Shown here: piece after piece, positions 42,363 to 52,761 of the stretch
Numbering within the stretch: the first letter of the stretch is position 1
How the letters are laid out: every line of letters begins with the position of its first letter
From: Phytohabitans flavus
Lineage (GTDB): Bacteria; Actinomycetota; Actinomycetes; Mycobacteriales; Micromonosporaceae
Length of the DNA: 64,000 nt
Direction: 5' to 3'
NCBI RefSeq assembly: GCF_011764545.1
Contig: NZ_AP022870.1
Location: 2,960,001-3,024,000, forward strand
Notes under the pieces: model-generated
Database searches by the model: none
What the model saw: only the letters and a program-made list of their open reading frames with translations
Told to the model about the DNA's origin: nothing
Program-made: the position numbers and the translations under genes

Positions 42363-43400
42363 TCAAGTACCCGATAGGGCGACGCCTGCCGTCCGATGTA
42401 GACCGCCGAGGAAGCGGGCGGCGTTCGTACTCAGTAGCTTGCTCCGCTGCTCCTCGGTCAGGAAGTCGGCCTTGCGGACGACCTGTCCGGCTGGGCGCTC
42501 GCCCAACGGGTACGGATAGTCGCTGCCGACGAGTACCCGGTCCTCCCCCATCACCGACACCAGCAGGCGCAACGCGGGCTCCTCGAACACCACGCTGTCT
42601 ACGTAGAACCGTCCGATGTAGTGGCTCGGCGGGCGGGTGGAGCGGCCGCGTACCAGGTCACCCCGGCGGTGCCAGGCGTTGTCGGCGCGGCCCAGCCAGT
42701 ACGGGAAGTTTCCGCCGCCGTGTGCGAAGCAGATCCGCAGCGTGTCGGGTACCGCGTCGAAGACGCCGCCGAGGATCATCGCGAGCAGGGAGAGGTGGGT
42801 CTCCGCGGGCATGCCGGTCAGCCAACGGGCCATCCAGCGGTCCAGCCTCGGGCCGCCCGGCATGTCCCACGGGTGCACGAAGACGGGCGCGCCCACCTCG
42901 GCGCAGTGCCGCAGGAACTGGACGACGCCGGGGTCGTCGAGGTCGCGGTCGCCGACGTGGTTTCCGATCTCCACCCCGGCGTGCCCGGCGGCCAGGCAGC
43001 GGTCCAGCTCCTCACACGCGGCGTCCGGGTCCTGGAGGGGGACCTGGCAGAACGGGACCAGCCGGTCGCCGCCCGCGGCCGCGCACTCCAGCACCAGGTC
43101 GTTGAAGACGCGGGCCACCTTCACGGCCTGCGCGGCCGGCCGGTCGTACGAGAAGAAGATCGGGGTCGGCGAGACCACCTGCACGTCGATGCCGTCGGCG
43201 TCCATGTCGGACAGTCGGGTGGGCGCGTCCCAGCAGGCCGACTGGATCGGGCGCCACTCGTGGTCGCCGACCATCAGCATCGCCGCGCGCTCGGAGTCGA
43301 CGCGCAGCCAGGGCCAGCCGGTACCACCGCACTCGGCGGCCAGGTCCGGCCAGCCCTTCGGCACGACGTGCGTGTGGACGTCGTAGACGGGAAGGTTCAT
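42363..43400 (-). CDS. nbaD: 2-amino-3-carboxymuconate-6-semialdehyde decarboxylase
   Basis: The 345-residue amidohydrolase-family protein has the zinc ligands YDVHTHVVPKGWP (HxH), FVHPWDMPGG (His), CFAHGGGNFPYWLGR and GSDYPYPLGE (Asp), the ACMSD pattern. It removes CO2 from the ring-opened product of 3-hydroxyanthranilate dioxygenase, steering flux away from quinolinate toward 2-aminomuconate. ATG 43400 overlaps the stop of the dioxygenase gene (ATGA), so I prefer it over the upstream in-frame start. It is the last gene of the tryptophan operon. Confidence 0.9.
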   Translation of the reverse strand: MNLPVYDVHTHVVPKGWPDLAAECGGTGWPWLRVDSERAAMLMVGDHEWRPIQSACWDAPTRLSDMDADGIDVQVVSPTPIFFSYDRPAAQAVKVARVFNDLVLECAAAGGDRLVPFCQVPLQDPDAACEELDRCLAAGHAGVEIGNHVGDRDLDDPGVVQFLRHCAEVGAPVFVHPWDMPGGPRLDRWMARWLTGMPAETHLSLLAMILGGVFDAVPDTLRICFAHGGGNFPYWLGRADNAWHRRGDLVRGRSTRPPSHYIGRFYVDSVVFEEPALRLLVSVMGEDRVLVGSDYPYPLGERPAGQVVRKADFLTEEQRSKLLSTNAARFLGGLHRTAGVALSGT

Positions 43401-43921
43401 CCCTTGCCCGGGTGGAGCGTGCCGCACTTGTCACATGTACGGGCGGCCTCGTCCGCGTAGAACGCCTGGAAGATCGGCGGCAGTTCGACGACGATGTCGC
43501 GCACCTGGAGCTCGACCTCGTGGACCAGGTTGCCGCACTCGGGGCAGTACCACTGGAACTTCTCCAGCGTGCCCTCCTCGCGCACCCGCTCCACGACAAG
43601 CCCGATCGACCCCTCCTCCGGGCGCTGCGGCGAGTGCGGCATGTTGCCCGGCAACACCCACATGTCGCCCTCGCGGATGTGGATGGTGTCGGGGCCCTCG
43701 GGCGTCATCACGTTCAGGTGCATGTTGCCCTTGATCTGGTAGAAGAACTCCTCGTACGGGTCGACGTGGAAGTCGGTGCGCTGGTTGGGGCCGCCGACCA
43801 CCATCACGACGAAGTCCGACCCGGTCGGAAACATCTGCTTGTTACCCACCGGCGGCTTGAGCAGGTGTTGATTCTCGGCGAGCCAGCTCGGGAAGCTCAC
43901 CGGGCGCGGGACCTCGGACAT
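43397..43921 (-). CDS. nbaC: 3-Hydroxyanthranilate 3,4-dioxygenase
   Basis: The 174-residue cupin protein has the catalytic iron ligands in TDFHVDPYEEFFYQIKGN (His, Glu) and the later MPHSPQRPEEGSIG (His). A C-terminal rubredoxin-like four-Cys iron site (CPECG and CDKCG) is present, as in bacterial enzymes. It opens 3-hydroxyanthranilate to 2-amino-3-carboxymuconate semialdehyde using O2. It overlaps the decarboxylase gene and lies 10 bases after the RidA gene. Confidence 0.92.
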   Translation of the reverse strand: MSEVPRPVSFPSWLAENQHLLKPPVGNKQMFPTGSDFVVMVVGGPNQRTDFHVDPYEEFFYQIKGNMHLNVMTPEGPDTIHIREGDMWVLPGNMPHSPQRPEEGSIGLVVERVREEGTLEKFQWYCPECGNLVHEVELQVRDIVVELPPIFQAFYADEAARTCDKCGTLHPGKG

Positions 43922-43931
43922 GGCAACTCCC

Positions 43932-44330
43932 TCACGGTAGAAGAGCGACGGCTTGCATCTCGATCAGCAGGTGCGGGTGCGGCAGCTGGTGTACGGCGAC
44001 GGTGGTGCGGGCCGGGCCGGTCTCGTCGAAGAACTCCGCGTACACCTCGTTGTAGCCGCCGAAGTCGTTCATGTTGACCAGGTACGTGGTGACCTGCGTG
44101 ACGTCCGAGAGGTCGGCGCCGATGGTGCGGAGGATCTCCCGCACGTTCTCGATCACGGCGCGGGTCTGCACGCGGATGTCCAATGTGGTCGTACCCAGCT
44201 CGTCCACCGCCGCGCCGGCGATCGTGTTGTCCGGGCGGCGGCTGGAGGTGCCGGAGACGAACGCGAAGCCGCCCGCGACCTTCACGTGCGGGAAGCGGCC
44301 GCGGGGGCGGGCCATGCCGTCGATGATCAT
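43932..44330 (-). CDS. RidA-family 2-aminomuconate deaminase
   Basis: The 132-residue YjgF/RidA-family protein ([54 protein letters not shown]) has the conserved Arg and Glu. RidA-type proteins serve as 2-aminomuconate deaminases in the 3-hydroxyanthranilate branch (NbaF/AmnD type), and the operon context supports this: it converts 2-aminomuconate to 4-oxalocrotonate plus ammonia. ATG 44330 overlaps the stop of the decarboxylase gene upstream (ATGA). Confidence 0.85.
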   Translation of the reverse strand: MIIDGMARPRGRFPHVKVAGGFAFVSGTSSRRPDNTIAGAAVDELGTTTLDIRVQTRAVIENVREILRTIGADLSDVTQVTTYLVNMNDFGGYNEVYAEFFDETGPARTTVAVHQLPHPHLLIEMQAVALLP

Positions 44331-45043
44331 GACGCCCGCACCGCCACCGTGCCGAGGCCCTCGACCACGGCCCGCACGTACGCGCCCTTCACCAGCGGGA
44401 CCGCCGCCGTGGCGGCGCCCGCGAGGAGCACCCACCCGGCCTCGGTACGGGACCCGGCGAGACGCCGCGCGGCGACGAGGGCTCGGCGCGGGTCGCCGAG
44501 GATCGCCGCGGTCGAGCCGATCTGCACGACCCGGCCGTCGACCTCCAGCAGTACCCCCAGGTTGTCCAGGCCGCCGGGCAAGGGCCGCCAGGGCCCGATC
44601 GCGAACGCGGCCGCGGACGAGTTGTCGGCGATGACGTCGGCCAGCGAGAACGTGAAGTCGGCGTACCGCGAGTCGATCACCTCCAGCGCCGGGGCGACCG
44701 CCGTGGCGTTGCCCGCAGCGTCGAGGAGGAACGCCACCTCCGGCTCGATCCTCGGGTGGATGAGCCGCGAAGTGTCCACAGTGGTGCTGTCGGCGACCGC
44801 CATGCCGTTGGTCAGGCGGCCCCAGATCACCTCGTCGACGCCGACCTGCGCCATCTTCGCGCGGCTGGTGAGGCCCAGCTTGATGCCGACGAGCCGCTCG
44901 CCGCGGGCCAAGCGGCGGGCGACGAGGGCTTCCTGCACCGCGTACGCCCCGTCGGGGTCGACGCCCGCCGCGGAGACGATCTGCGGGATGGCGACCGCGT
45001 CGCGCGCCGCCGTGTCGAGGCGTTCGGCCAGGTCGTCGGTCAT
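44327..45043 (-). CDS. dmpH: 4-Oxalocrotonate decarboxylase
   Basis: The 238-residue protein of the hydratase/decarboxylase family has [24 protein letters not shown] (metal-binding Glu), [12 protein letters not shown] and [11 protein letters not shown]. It is paralogous to the hydratase at 46940. In meta-cleavage pathways this enzyme removes CO2 from 2-oxo-3-hexenedioate to give 2-oxopent-4-enoate. Assignment between decarboxylase and hydratase for the two paralogues follows sequence resemblance and could be swapped. ATG 45043 has AAGGAGGG upstream and overlaps the aldolase stop. Confidence 0.82.
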   Translation of the reverse strand: MTDDLAERLDTAARDAVAIPQIVSAAGVDPDGAYAVQEALVARRLARGERLVGIKLGLTSRAKMAQVGVDEVIWGRLTNGMAVADSTTVDTSRLIHPRIEPEVAFLLDAAGNATAVAPALEVIDSRYADFTFSLADVIADNSSAAAFAIGPWRPLPGGLDNLGVLLEVDGRVVQIGSTAAILGDPRRALVAARRLAGSRTEAGWVLLAGAATAAVPLVKGAYVRAVVEGLGTVAVRAS

Positions 45044-46050
45044 CGCGCGCCCTCCTTCACCAGGTCGAGTGCGACGTCCACGATCATGTCCTCCTGGCCG
45101 CCAACCATGCCGCGGCGGCCAAGCTCGACAAGGATCGTGCGCACGTCGACGCCGTAGCGGTCGGCCGCCGCCTCCGCGTGCCGCAGGAAGCTGGAGTACA
45201 CGCCGGCGTACCCGAGCGACAGCGTCTCCCGGTCCACCCGCACCGGCCGGTCCTGCAACGGGCGGACCAGGTCGTCGGCGGCGTCCATCAGCGCGAACAC
45301 GTCGCAGCCGTGCGCCCACCCCATCAGGTCGGCGGTGGCGGCGAAGACCTCCAGCGGCGCGTTGCCGGCGCCGGCACCGTGCCCGGCGAGCGCGGCGTCG
45401 ACCCGGGTGGCGCCGTGCTCGACGGCGACCACCGAGTTGGCGACGCCGAGCGAGAGGTTGTGGTGGGCGTGGATGCCGATCTGGGTGGCCGGGTCGAGCA
45501 CCTGGCGGTACGCGTCCACGCGGTCGGCCACGTCCCGCATCAGCAGCCGGCCGCCGGAGTCGGTCACGTACACGCAGTGGGCGCCGTACGACTCCATCAG
45601 CTTCGCCTGCCCCGCCAGGGCGGCCGGGTCGTTCATGTGCGACATCATCAGGAACCCGGCGACGTCCATGCCGTTCTCCCTGGCCCAGCCGATGTGCTGG
45701 GCGGCGATGTCCGCCTCGGTGCAGTGCGTGGCGATCCGCACGCTGGTCACCCCGAGGTCCCGGGCGGCGCGCAGGTCGTCGATCGTACCGATGCCGGGCA
45801 GCAGCAGCGTGGTGAGCGTGGCCCGCTGGACGACCTCGGCGGCCGCGGCGATCCACTCGGCGTCGGTGTGCGCCCCGCGCCCGTAGTTGACGCTCGACCC
45901 GGCGAGCCCGTCGCCGTGCGCCACCTCGATGGCCGCGACACCGGCGGCGTCCAGCGCCGCCGCGATCTGGCGTACCTGGTCGACGGTGAAGCTGTGCCGC
46001 ACGGCGTGCATGCCGTCCCGCAGCGTGACGTCCTGGATGTACAGGCTCAT
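45040..46050 (-). CDS. dmpG: 4-Hydroxy-2-oxovalerate aldolase
   Basis: The 336-residue HMGL-like TIM-barrel protein has the family start [15 protein letters not shown], the metal-binding [15 protein letters not shown] and the C-terminal communication domain. It splits 4-hydroxy-2-oxovalerate into pyruvate and acetaldehyde. DmpG works only in complex with acylating acetaldehyde dehydrogenase, encoded immediately upstream with an ATGA overlap, which channels the acetaldehyde. Confidence 0.93.
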   Translation of the reverse strand: MSLYIQDVTLRDGMHAVRHSFTVDQVRQIAAALDAAGVAAIEVAHGDGLAGSSVNYGRGAHTDAEWIAAAAEVVQRATLTTLLLPGIGTIDDLRAARDLGVTSVRIATHCTEADIAAQHIGWARENGMDVAGFLMMSHMNDPAALAGQAKLMESYGAHCVYVTDSGGRLLMRDVADRVDAYRQVLDPATQIGIHAHHNLSLGVANSVVAVEHGATRVDAALAGHGAGAGNAPLEVFAATADLMGWAHGCDVFALMDAADDLVRPLQDRPVRVDRETLSLGYAGVYSSFLRHAEAAADRYGVDVRTILVELGRRGMVGGQEDMIVDVALDLVKEGAR

Positions 46051-46943
46051 GCCGCAACCTCCGCGCGCAGGGCCACCATGCGCTCCGCGGTACGCAGGGC
46101 CGCCGACGTCATGATGTCCAGATTTCCGGCGTACGCGGGCAGGTAGTGACCCGCGCCGGACACCTCCAGGAAGACCGTCACCAGTAGACCGTCCACCGTG
46201 GATGCGAACTGCACGTCCTGCTTGAGGCGGTAGCCGGGCACGTACTCCTGGACGCCGGCCACCATCTCCCGCACCGATACGGCGATCCGCTCCCGGTCGG
46301 CGCCGCTGTCGGGGCAGAGGCAGTAGACGGTGTCGCGCATCAGCATCGGCGGGTCGGCCGGGTTGAGCACGATGATGGCCTTGCCTCGGCCGGCGCCACC
46401 GACCACTTCGAGGGCCCGCGCGGTGGTGACGGTGAACTCGTCGATGTTCGCCCGGGTGCCCGGTCCGGCCGAGCGGGAGGCGATGGCGGCGACGATCTCC
46501 GCGTACGCGACCGGCGTGACGGCGGCGACCGCGGCGACGATCGGCACCGTGGCCTGCCCGCCGCAGGTGACCATGTTGACGTTCGGCTCGCGCAGGTGCT
46601 GGTCGAGGTTGACCGGCGGTACCACGTACGGTCCGACGGCGGCCGGCGTGAGGTCGACGACGAGCCGGCCGTGCTCGCGCAGCACCGCGGCGTGGCGGTG
46701 GTGGGCGCCGGCCGACGTCGCGTCGAGGACGATCCCGACGTCGGCGAACTCGGGCATCGCGACAAGCCCGTCGATGCCGGCCGAGGTGGTGGCGACGCCG
46801 AGCCGCGCCGCGCGGGCGAGCCCGTCGGACGCCGGGTCGATGCCGGCCATGGCCACCATCCGCAGGGACGTGGAGAGCCGCAGCACTTTGATCATCAGGT
46901 CGGTACCGATGTTGCCCGACCCGATCACGGCGACGCCGGTCAT
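46047..46943 (-). CDS. dmpF: Acetaldehyde dehydrogenase (acylating)
   Basis: The 298-residue protein has the NAD-binding [14 protein letters not shown], catalytic Cys in [12 protein letters not shown] and [12 protein letters not shown]. It is the channelling partner of DmpG and turns acetaldehyde, NAD and CoA into acetyl-CoA. Start and stop both overlap neighbours by 4 bases, giving equal translation. Confidence 0.93.
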   Translation of the reverse strand: MTGVAVIGSGNIGTDLMIKVLRLSTSLRMVAMAGIDPASDGLARAARLGVATTSAGIDGLVAMPEFADVGIVLDATSAGAHHRHAAVLREHGRLVVDLTPAAVGPYVVPPVNLDQHLREPNVNMVTCGGQATVPIVAAVAAVTPVAYAEIVAAIASRSAGPGTRANIDEFTVTTARALEVVGGAGRGKAIIVLNPADPPMLMRDTVYCLCPDSGADRERIAVSVREMVAGVQEYVPGYRLKQDVQFASTVDGLLVTVFLEVSGAGHYLPAYAGNLDIMTSAALRTAERMVALRAEVAA

Positions 46944-47722
46944 CGGGAGTCCCCCTTGTCGAAGCAGACGCGCACCGAGCCGAGGCCGGAGATCCGGGCC
47001 TCGTACGCCGCGCCGGGTGTCACCGGCACCATCGGCCCGAGCGCGCCGGAAAGCACCACGTCACCGGCGCGCAGCGGCTGCCCGGCCTTAGCGAGCGTCG
47101 CGGCGAGCCAGGCCACCGCGTGCAGCGGGTTGCCGAGGCAGGCCGCGCCCGCGCCGACCGACACCGGCTCCCCGGCGTGCTCCAGGACCGCGCCGCAAAG
47201 CCGGAGGTCCACGTCGGACAGCCGGACCGGGCGGGTACCGAGCACGAAGAGGCCACTGGAGGCGTTGTCCGCGACGGTGTCCACGATGGAGATGTCCCAG
47301 CCGGCGACCCGGGAGTCGACCACCTCGATGGCGGGCAGCAGGTGGTCGGTGGCCCGGATGACGTCCACAGTGGTGACCTGGGACTCCGGCAGGTCCGCGC
47401 CGAGCACGAACGCCACCTCCGCCTCGACCCTCGGCTGTAGCAGCCGGTCGAGCGCGATCTCGGCGCCGTCGGGTACCGCCGCGTCGGCCATCAGCACGCC
47501 GAAGTCGGGCTGGAAGACGCCGAACGCCTCCTGTACGGCGCGCGCGGTCAGGCCGATCTTCGCGCCCACCTGGCGGCGGCCGGCGGCGAGCCAGGCGTCG
47601 ACCTGCTCGCGCTGCACGGCGTACGCGGCGTCGACGTCACCCACGGGAATGTGCGTCCCCCGCAGCGGCGGGCACGGCACCCCGGTCTGGTAAGCCTCGG
47701 TGAGGACTGCCGCCGCGGTCAT
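46940..47722 (-). CDS. dmpE: 2-Oxopent-4-enoate hydratase
   Basis: The 260-residue protein of the MhpD/DmpE family has [18 protein letters not shown], the metal-ligand [12 protein letters not shown] and [14 protein letters not shown]. It adds water to 2-oxopent-4-enoate to give 4-hydroxy-2-oxovalerate, the DmpG substrate. ATG 47722 overlaps the aldehyde dehydrogenase stop, and its own stop overlaps dmpF. Confidence 0.88.
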   Translation of the reverse strand: MTAAAVLTEAYQTGVPCPPLRGTHIPVGDVDAAYAVQREQVDAWLAAGRRQVGAKIGLTARAVQEAFGVFQPDFGVLMADAAVPDGAEIALDRLLQPRVEAEVAFVLGADLPESQVTTVDVIRATDHLLPAIEVVDSRVAGWDISIVDTVADNASSGLFVLGTRPVRLSDVDLRLCGAVLEHAGEPVSVGAGAACLGNPLHAVAWLAATLAKAGQPLRAGDVVLSGALGPMVPVTPGAAYEARISGLGSVRVCFDKGDSR

Positions 47723-49227
47723 GAGAGGTCCACGCAGACGTTGGTGAGCTCGGAGTAGAAGGCGAGCGAGTGGACGCCGCCCTCGCGCCCCACCCCGGAC
47801 GCCTTCACGCCGCCGAACGGGGTACGCAGGTCGCGCAGGAACCACGTGTTGACCCACACGATCCCGGCGTCGAGCCCGGCGCCGGCGCGGTGAGCCCGCC
47901 CGACGTCCCGCGTCCACACCGTCGCCGCCAGACCGTAGTCGCTGTCGTTTGCCAGCGCGAACGCCTCCTCCTCGTCGTCGAACGGGGCCACATGGCACAC
48001 CGGTCCGAATATCTCCTCGCGGTTCGTACGGTCGGCGTTGGAGAGTCCGGTGAGGACGGTCGGCTGGATGTACGCGCCGCCGTCCCGCGCGTCGCCGAGC
48101 GCCGGCACACCACCGCCGGACACGACCGTGGCGCCCTCGGTGCGGGCCAGGTCGTAGTAGCCGAGCACCTTCTCCCGGTGCTGGCGGGAGATGAGCGGCA
48201 TCGTGCCGGTGTCCTCATCGGACGGCCAGCCGAACGGCAGGGCGGCGGCGCGCTTGCCGAGCCGCGCCACGAACTCGTCGAACACCGGCCGCTGCACGTA
48301 CAGGCGCTCGGTACACAGGCACACCTGGCCGCCGTTGGTGAAGCTGGAGCGGACCGAGCCGTCCACCGCGGCGTCGAGGTCCGCGTCGGCGAAGACGAGC
48401 CCGGCGTTCTTGCCGCCCAGCTCGAACGAGACCGCCTTCACCCCGTCGGCCGCGGCCCGCATGATGGCGCTGCCGGTGGCCGACTCGCCGGTGAAGGTGA
48501 TCGCGTCCACCCCCGGGTGGCGGGTCAGGAACTCGCCGGCGGAGTCCGGCCCGAAGCCGTGTACCAGGTTGAAGACGCCATCGGGCACGCCGGCCGCCGC
48601 CATCACCTCGGCCAGCAGCGTCGCGGAGGCCGGGGTTTCCTCGGAGGGCTTGACCACGACCGCGTTGCCGCAGGCGAGCGCCGGGGCCACCTTCCAGGTG
48701 AGCAGCAGCAGCGGCAGGTTCCACGGCACGATGATGGCGACGACGCCGGCTGGCTTGCGGACGGCGTAGTTGAGCGCGCGGCCCCCGCCGGGCGTGACGG
48801 TCGTGAACGACTCGGTGGGCGCGGCGGAGACGATGTCCGCGAACGCCCGGAAGTTCGCCGCACCGCGCGGTACGTCGAGCGTCCGGGCCTGGCTCGCCGG
48901 CTTGCCGGTGTCGGCGACCTCGGCGGTCACCAGGTCGTCGAAGCGCCGGTCGAGCTCGTCGGCGATCCTGCGCAGTACCGCCGCCCGCTCCCGCTCGCCC
49001 AGCCGACTCCACGGCCCGCGCAGCGCGGCCCGCGCGGCCGAGACGGCGGCGTCCACAGTAGACTCGTCGGCCTCGGCCACCGCGAAGACCTGCTCGCCGG
49101 TGACCGGCGAGTGCTTGGCGAACGTACGGGCGGCCGGCTCGAAGCGACCGCCGACGAAGTTACGCAGCAGCCCCGGCTCGCCGGCCGGGCGGCCGGTGGT
49201 GGCCAGCCGCGGGTCCCACAGCGTCAC
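47719..49227 (-). CDS. 2-Aminomuconic 6-semialdehyde dehydrogenase
   Basis: This 502-residue NAD-dependent aldehyde dehydrogenase has [31 protein letters not shown] (catalytic Glu) and [16 protein letters not shown] (catalytic Cys). Within this operon it would oxidise 2-aminomuconic 6-semialdehyde to 2-aminomuconate (NbaE/AmnC type); hydroxymuconic semialdehyde dehydrogenases are close relatives. GTG 49227 has GGAGG 8 bases upstream and overlaps the stop of kmo (GTGA). The longer open frame upstream is a shadow of kmo. Confidence 0.88.
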   Translation of the reverse strand: MTLWDPRLATTGRPAGEPGLLRNFVGGRFEPAARTFAKHSPVTGEQVFAVAEADESTVDAAVSAARAALRGPWSRLGERERAAVLRRIADELDRRFDDLVTAEVADTGKPASQARTLDVPRGAANFRAFADIVSAAPTESFTTVTPGGGRALNYAVRKPAGVVAIIVPWNLPLLLLTWKVAPALACGNAVVVKPSEETPASATLLAEVMAAAGVPDGVFNLVHGFGPDSAGEFLTRHPGVDAITFTGESATGSAIMRAAADGVKAVSFELGGKNAGLVFADADLDAAVDGSVRSSFTNGGQVCLCTERLYVQRPVFDEFVARLGKRAAALPFGWPSDEDTGTMPLISRQHREKVLGYYDLARTEGATVVSGGGVPALGDARDGGAYIQPTVLTGLSNADRTNREEIFGPVCHVAPFDDEEEAFALANDSDYGLAATVWTRDVGRAHRAGAGLDAGIVWVNTWFLRDLRTPFGGVKASGVGREGGVHSLAFYSELTNVCVDLS

Positions 49228-50543
49228 GGCGCCCACCTCCGCAGGCCCGCGGCGGCGAGCCCGGCTCCGGCCAGCAGCGCCGCGACGCCGACGGCCCGGT
49301 GCTGCAACTGGACGCGGCGGCGCACCTCGGCGTACGGGGTGTTGGAGAACGAGACAAGCTCGTACCGGGAGACGTACCGGCCGGGCAATGCGCGTTCCAG
49401 CGCGTGCTCGACCCGCTTGCCGAGGCGGAACACGGGCGAGGCGACCTTGTCGCGCATCTCCACGAAGTTGGCGAGGGCCATCTCCGCGATCGCCTCCGTG
49501 TCGTCCCGGCGCCGCTCGTGGAAGAGCGGCAGCGCCCGCGACCAGTCCTCGGCCGTATCGGCGAGGCAGCGGTCCAGCTCGACCACGTCCTCCATCGCGC
49601 AGTTGGCGCCCTGGCCGTAGAACGGGACGATCGCGTGCGCGGCGTCGCCGATCAGCCCGACCCGGCCGTGCGCGTGCCACGGGTCGCAGCGCACGGTGCC
49701 GAGCAGCCCCACCGGGTTGTGGTGGTAGTCGTCGACGAGGTTGGGCGCGAGCGGCAGCAGGTCCGGGTAGTGGGTGGCGAAGTGCCGCTCGATCGCCGCC
49801 GGGCTGCTCAGCGACGCGAAGCTGCGGGTACCGCCGTTGGGCCAGAAGAGCGTGCAGGTGAACGAGCGGTCCGGGTTGGGCAGCGCGATCATCATCGAGG
49901 TGCCGCGCGGCCAGATGTGCAGCGCACCCGGGTCGAGCGCGAAGTCCCCGTCAGCCGGCGGGATGCTCAGCTCCTTGTACCCGTAGTCGAGGAAGTCGAG
50001 CGACTCGGTGAGCGCGTCGTGGGCGAGCAGCTGCCCGCGTACCGCCGAGCCGGACCCGTCGGCGCCGAGCACGACGCCCGCGGTGACCTGGACTCTGCCC
50101 TCTTCGGTCTCGAAGGTCATCTCGCCGGTCGCCGGCTCCAGCCCGACGAGCTTGTGGCCGAAGACGACCCGTACGCCGGGTGCCTTTTCCGCGGCATCGA
50201 GCAGGGCGTTGTTGAGGGCGCCGCGGCTGATCGAGTTGATCGCCCGCTGACCGTCCACACTGTACGGCTGGAAGTCCAGCTCACCCTCTGTCGGGTGGAT
50301 CATGCGGCCCCGCATCGGGAGCGCGTCGGCCATCACCTGCTCGGCGAGGCCGATCTGGCGCAGGGCGTTGAGGCCGCGCTCGGACAGGGCCAGGTTGATC
50401 GACCGGCCCCGCTCGGGCCGGCTGGTGCGCGGGTCGGGCCGCCGCTCGTACACGGTGACCTCGTATCCGCGCCGGGCCAGGAAACACGCCAGCAGGCAGC
50501 CGCACAGGCCGGCACCGACGACGGCCACATTGGACCCGCTCAT
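49224..50543 (-). CDS. kmo: Kynurenine 3-monooxygenase
   Basis: This 439-residue class A flavoprotein hydroxylase has the FAD motif [20 protein letters not shown], the KMO-typical [14 protein letters not shown], and [20 protein letters not shown]. It turns L-kynurenine into 3-hydroxykynurenine with NADPH and O2. A hydrophobic C-terminal helix ([20 protein letters not shown]) suggests membrane association. ATG 50543 has GGAGGT 5 bases upstream and follows the kynureninase stop by 1 base. Confidence 0.93.
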   Translation of the reverse strand: MSGSNVAVVGAGLCGCLLACFLARRGYEVTVYERRPDPRTSRPERGRSINLALSERGLNALRQIGLAEQVMADALPMRGRMIHPTEGELDFQPYSVDGQRAINSISRGALNNALLDAAEKAPGVRVVFGHKLVGLEPATGEMTFETEEGRVQVTAGVVLGADGSGSAVRGQLLAHDALTESLDFLDYGYKELSIPPADGDFALDPGALHIWPRGTSMMIALPNPDRSFTCTLFWPNGGTRSFASLSSPAAIERHFATHYPDLLPLAPNLVDDYHHNPVGLLGTVRCDPWHAHGRVGLIGDAAHAIVPFYGQGANCAMEDVVELDRCLADTAEDWSRALPLFHERRRDDTEAIAEMALANFVEMRDKVASPVFRLGKRVEHALERALPGRYVSRYELVSFSNTPYAEVRRRVQLQHRAVGVAALLAGAGLAAAGLRRWAP

Positions 50544-50544
50544 G

Positions 50545-51783
50545 TCACACCTCCTTGACCGTCGCGGCCAGCGCCCGGGCCGCGCGCCAGCAGTCGTGGT
50601 ACGTGGAATAGAGCGGCACCGGCGCGAACCGCACGATGTCCGGCTCCCGCGCGTCCGCGATGACACCGTGCTCGTGGCGAAGCCGCCGGCTGATGTCTCC
50701 GGCCGCGCCGTCGCCGATCCGGACCGACAGCTGGCAGCCGTGGCGCTCCGGCTCGCGCGGCGTGACGACTTCGAGGGGCCGGCCCGGCGTCACCTCGTCG
50801 AGCAGCTCGCGCAGGTACCCGGTCAGGCGCAGGCTGCGCGCCCGCAACGCGTCCATGCCGACCCGGTCGAAGATCTCCAGCGACGTGCGCACCGGACCCA
50901 TCGCGAAGATGGGTGGGTTGGACACCTGCCAGGCGTCCACTGTGGCCGGTGGCCGGGCGACCGGCGCCATCTCGAAGCGGGTGGCCGGGTCGGTGCTCCA
51001 CCAGCCCTCGAAGCGCGGCAGCGCACCGTCGGCCAGGTGCCGCTCGTGCACGAACGCGCCCGCCAGCGCGCCCGGCCCGCCGTTGAGGTACTTGTACGAG
51101 CACCAGGCGGCGAAGTCGACACCCCAGTCGTGCAGGCGCAGCGGCACGTTGCCGGCGGCGTGCGCGAGGTCCCACCCGACCACCGCTCCGGCGGCCTGCC
51201 CGGCCCGGGTGACGGTGGGGATGTCCATCAGCTCGCCGGTGAGGTAGTTGACGCCGCCGAGCAGCACGAGCGCCACCCGCTCGCCGTGCTCCCGCAGGTA
51301 CGCCAGCATGTCCTCAGTGCGCGTGAGGCGTACCACCGTGGTGTCGGGGTCGAGGCCGTGGAAGCGGGCCTGGCTGCGCACCGCGTAGCTGTCGGAGGGG
51401 AATGCCGTGTCCTCGATGAGGATCTGGTCGCGGGCGCCGGCCGGGCGGTAGAACGACACCATCAGCAGGTGGAGGTTGACAGTCAGCGAGTTCATCACGA
51501 CCGCTTCGCTGGGCAGCGCGCCGACGAGCCGGGCGGCCCGCTCGGTCAGCAGCTCGTGGTAGGGCAGCCACGGCCGGCCGGCCTCCAGGTGCCCCTCCAC
51601 GCCGAGCCGGGCCCAGTCGCCGAGGTCGGCCAGCAGCTCGGGCACGGTCGCCTTGGGTTGCAGGCCCAGGGAGTTGCCGGCGAAGTAGGCGGTACCCGGT
51701 GGGATGTGGAAGAGGTCCCGGTGGCCGGGGTCCGCCTCGTCCCGGCGGCGGGCGTCGTACTCGTCGAAGGTCACCTCAAGCAC
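50545..51783 (-). CDS. kynU: Kynureninase
   Basis: This 412-residue PLP enzyme has YFAGNSLGLQPK, MNSLTVNLHLLMVSFYRP, GWDLAHAAGNVPLRLHDW and CSYKYLNGGPG with the PLP Lys. It cleaves 3-hydroxykynurenine to 3-hydroxyanthranilate and alanine (also kynurenine to anthranilate). The start is GTG 51783; GTG at codon 4 is an alternative. It follows the kynA stop by 4 bases. Confidence 0.93.
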   Translation of the reverse strand: MLEVTFDEYDARRRDEADPGHRDLFHIPPGTAYFAGNSLGLQPKATVPELLADLGDWARLGVEGHLEAGRPWLPYHELLTERAARLVGALPSEAVVMNSLTVNLHLLMVSFYRPAGARDQILIEDTAFPSDSYAVRSQARFHGLDPDTTVVRLTRTEDMLAYLREHGERVALVLLGGVNYLTGELMDIPTVTRAGQAAGAVVGWDLAHAAGNVPLRLHDWGVDFAAWCSYKYLNGGPGALAGAFVHERHLADGALPRFEGWWSTDPATRFEMAPVARPPATVDAWQVSNPPIFAMGPVRTSLEIFDRVGMDALRARSLRLTGYLRELLDEVTPGRPLEVVTPREPERHGCQLSVRIGDGAAGDISRRLRHEHGVIADAREPDIVRFAPVPLYSTYHDCWRAARALAATVKEV

Positions 51784-51787
51784 CGCC

Positions 51788-52627
51788 TCACATGTGGGTC
51801 CGGGCGGACCACAGCTCGGGGAAGACCGGCTTGCCCATGCTGCGGCGCAACCAGTTGGCCCCGGAGGAGCCGGCGGTGCCGGGCTTGTCGCCCAGGGTCC
51901 GCAGCACCGCCTTGAGGTGCAGGTACCGCCAGTCGCTGAACTGCTCGCCGACCTCGGTGAGCGCCTCGCCGAGCAGCCACAGGTCGTTGCCGGGCGTCGG
52001 GTTCTGGTAGACGCGCACCCAGGCGTCCTCGACGGCCGGGTGCGGGGCGTGGTCGAGGGTGCGGTCGCGGTCGCGCGCCTCGGCCGGGATGTCGTTGCCG
52101 CGCCGGGCCAGCAGCGCGATGACCTCGTCCCACAGGCTCGGCTCGCGGATGTCGCGGGTCAGCTCGGCGTAGACGGCCTTCTGCCGGCGGAACGGGCGGA
52201 TCAGCGGCTCACTCTTGAGGCCGAGCGCGAACTCCATGTGCCGGTACATGGCCGACTGGAAGCCGGACGCCTCGCCGAGCTGGCCACGGAACCTGTTGAA
52301 GTCGGTTGGGGACATCCAGCGCAGCGTCCGCCACGAGGCGTTGAGCCCTTCCAGGTGCAGGCCCGCCCGGCGCAGCGGCTCCAGCGCTCCCCACACGTCG
52401 TCCTCGCGCACGAGCCGTTGCGCCTCGCGCAGCTCGTACCGGATCAGCCCGAAGTACAGCTCCATGATCTGGCTGACCACCAGGAACGACATCTCGCCCG
52501 GGTCGTCGCTGATGGTGCGCTGAAGCGTGTGCAGGGTGCGGGCGTGCACGTACTCGTCGTACGGCGCGCTTTCCGCGAACTGGATCTCGTCGTCCTCCTG
52601 GACGGCCACCACGGGTGCCGCTGCCAC
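51788..52627 (-). CDS. kynA: Tryptophan 2,3-dioxygenase
   Basis: This 279-residue haem protein has DDPGEMSFLVVSQIMELYFG, RTLRWMSPTDFNRFRGQLGE, SGFQSAMYRHMEFALG and TVGE-like LTEVGEQFSDWRYLHLKAV with the haem His. It starts tryptophan breakdown by making N-formylkynurenine. GTG 52627 is chosen because GGAGG lies 8 bases upstream; the frame continues a few codons further. It is the first gene of the operon, so the promoter should lie in 52628-52761. No kynurenine formamidase gene is in the window; that step must be supplied elsewhere. Confidence 0.92.
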   Translation of the reverse strand: MAAAPVVAVQEDDEIQFAESAPYDEYVHARTLHTLQRTISDDPGEMSFLVVSQIMELYFGLIRYELREAQRLVREDDVWGALEPLRRAGLHLEGLNASWRTLRWMSPTDFNRFRGQLGEASGFQSAMYRHMEFALGLKSEPLIRPFRRQKAVYAELTRDIREPSLWDEVIALLARRGNDIPAEARDRDRTLDHAPHPAVEDAWVRVYQNPTPGNDLWLLGEALTEVGEQFSDWRYLHLKAVLRTLGDKPGTAGSSGANWLRRSMGKPVFPELWSARTHM

Positions 52628-52761
52628 GGAGATCACCTCCACCAACAGGATCGTCGGTGGACGGTCCGTGGTGAATGGCCGTTCAACGGGTGCGCGGCGG
52701 CAGGACCCGCAGAGCGAGCGGTTGAACGGCGCGGCGACTTAACGTTCGTAAAGTGGGCCGG

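Noticed and set aside
44327..46057. 576-codon minus-strand frame over the aldolase and decarboxylase genes
   Set aside because: Its first two thirds overlap the 4-hydroxy-2-oxovalerate aldolase in another frame; only the part from 45043 is the decarboxylase.
47770..49620. 616-codon plus-strand frame across the aldehyde dehydrogenase and kmo genes
   Set aside because: Shadow of two well-supported enzymes on the minus strand.
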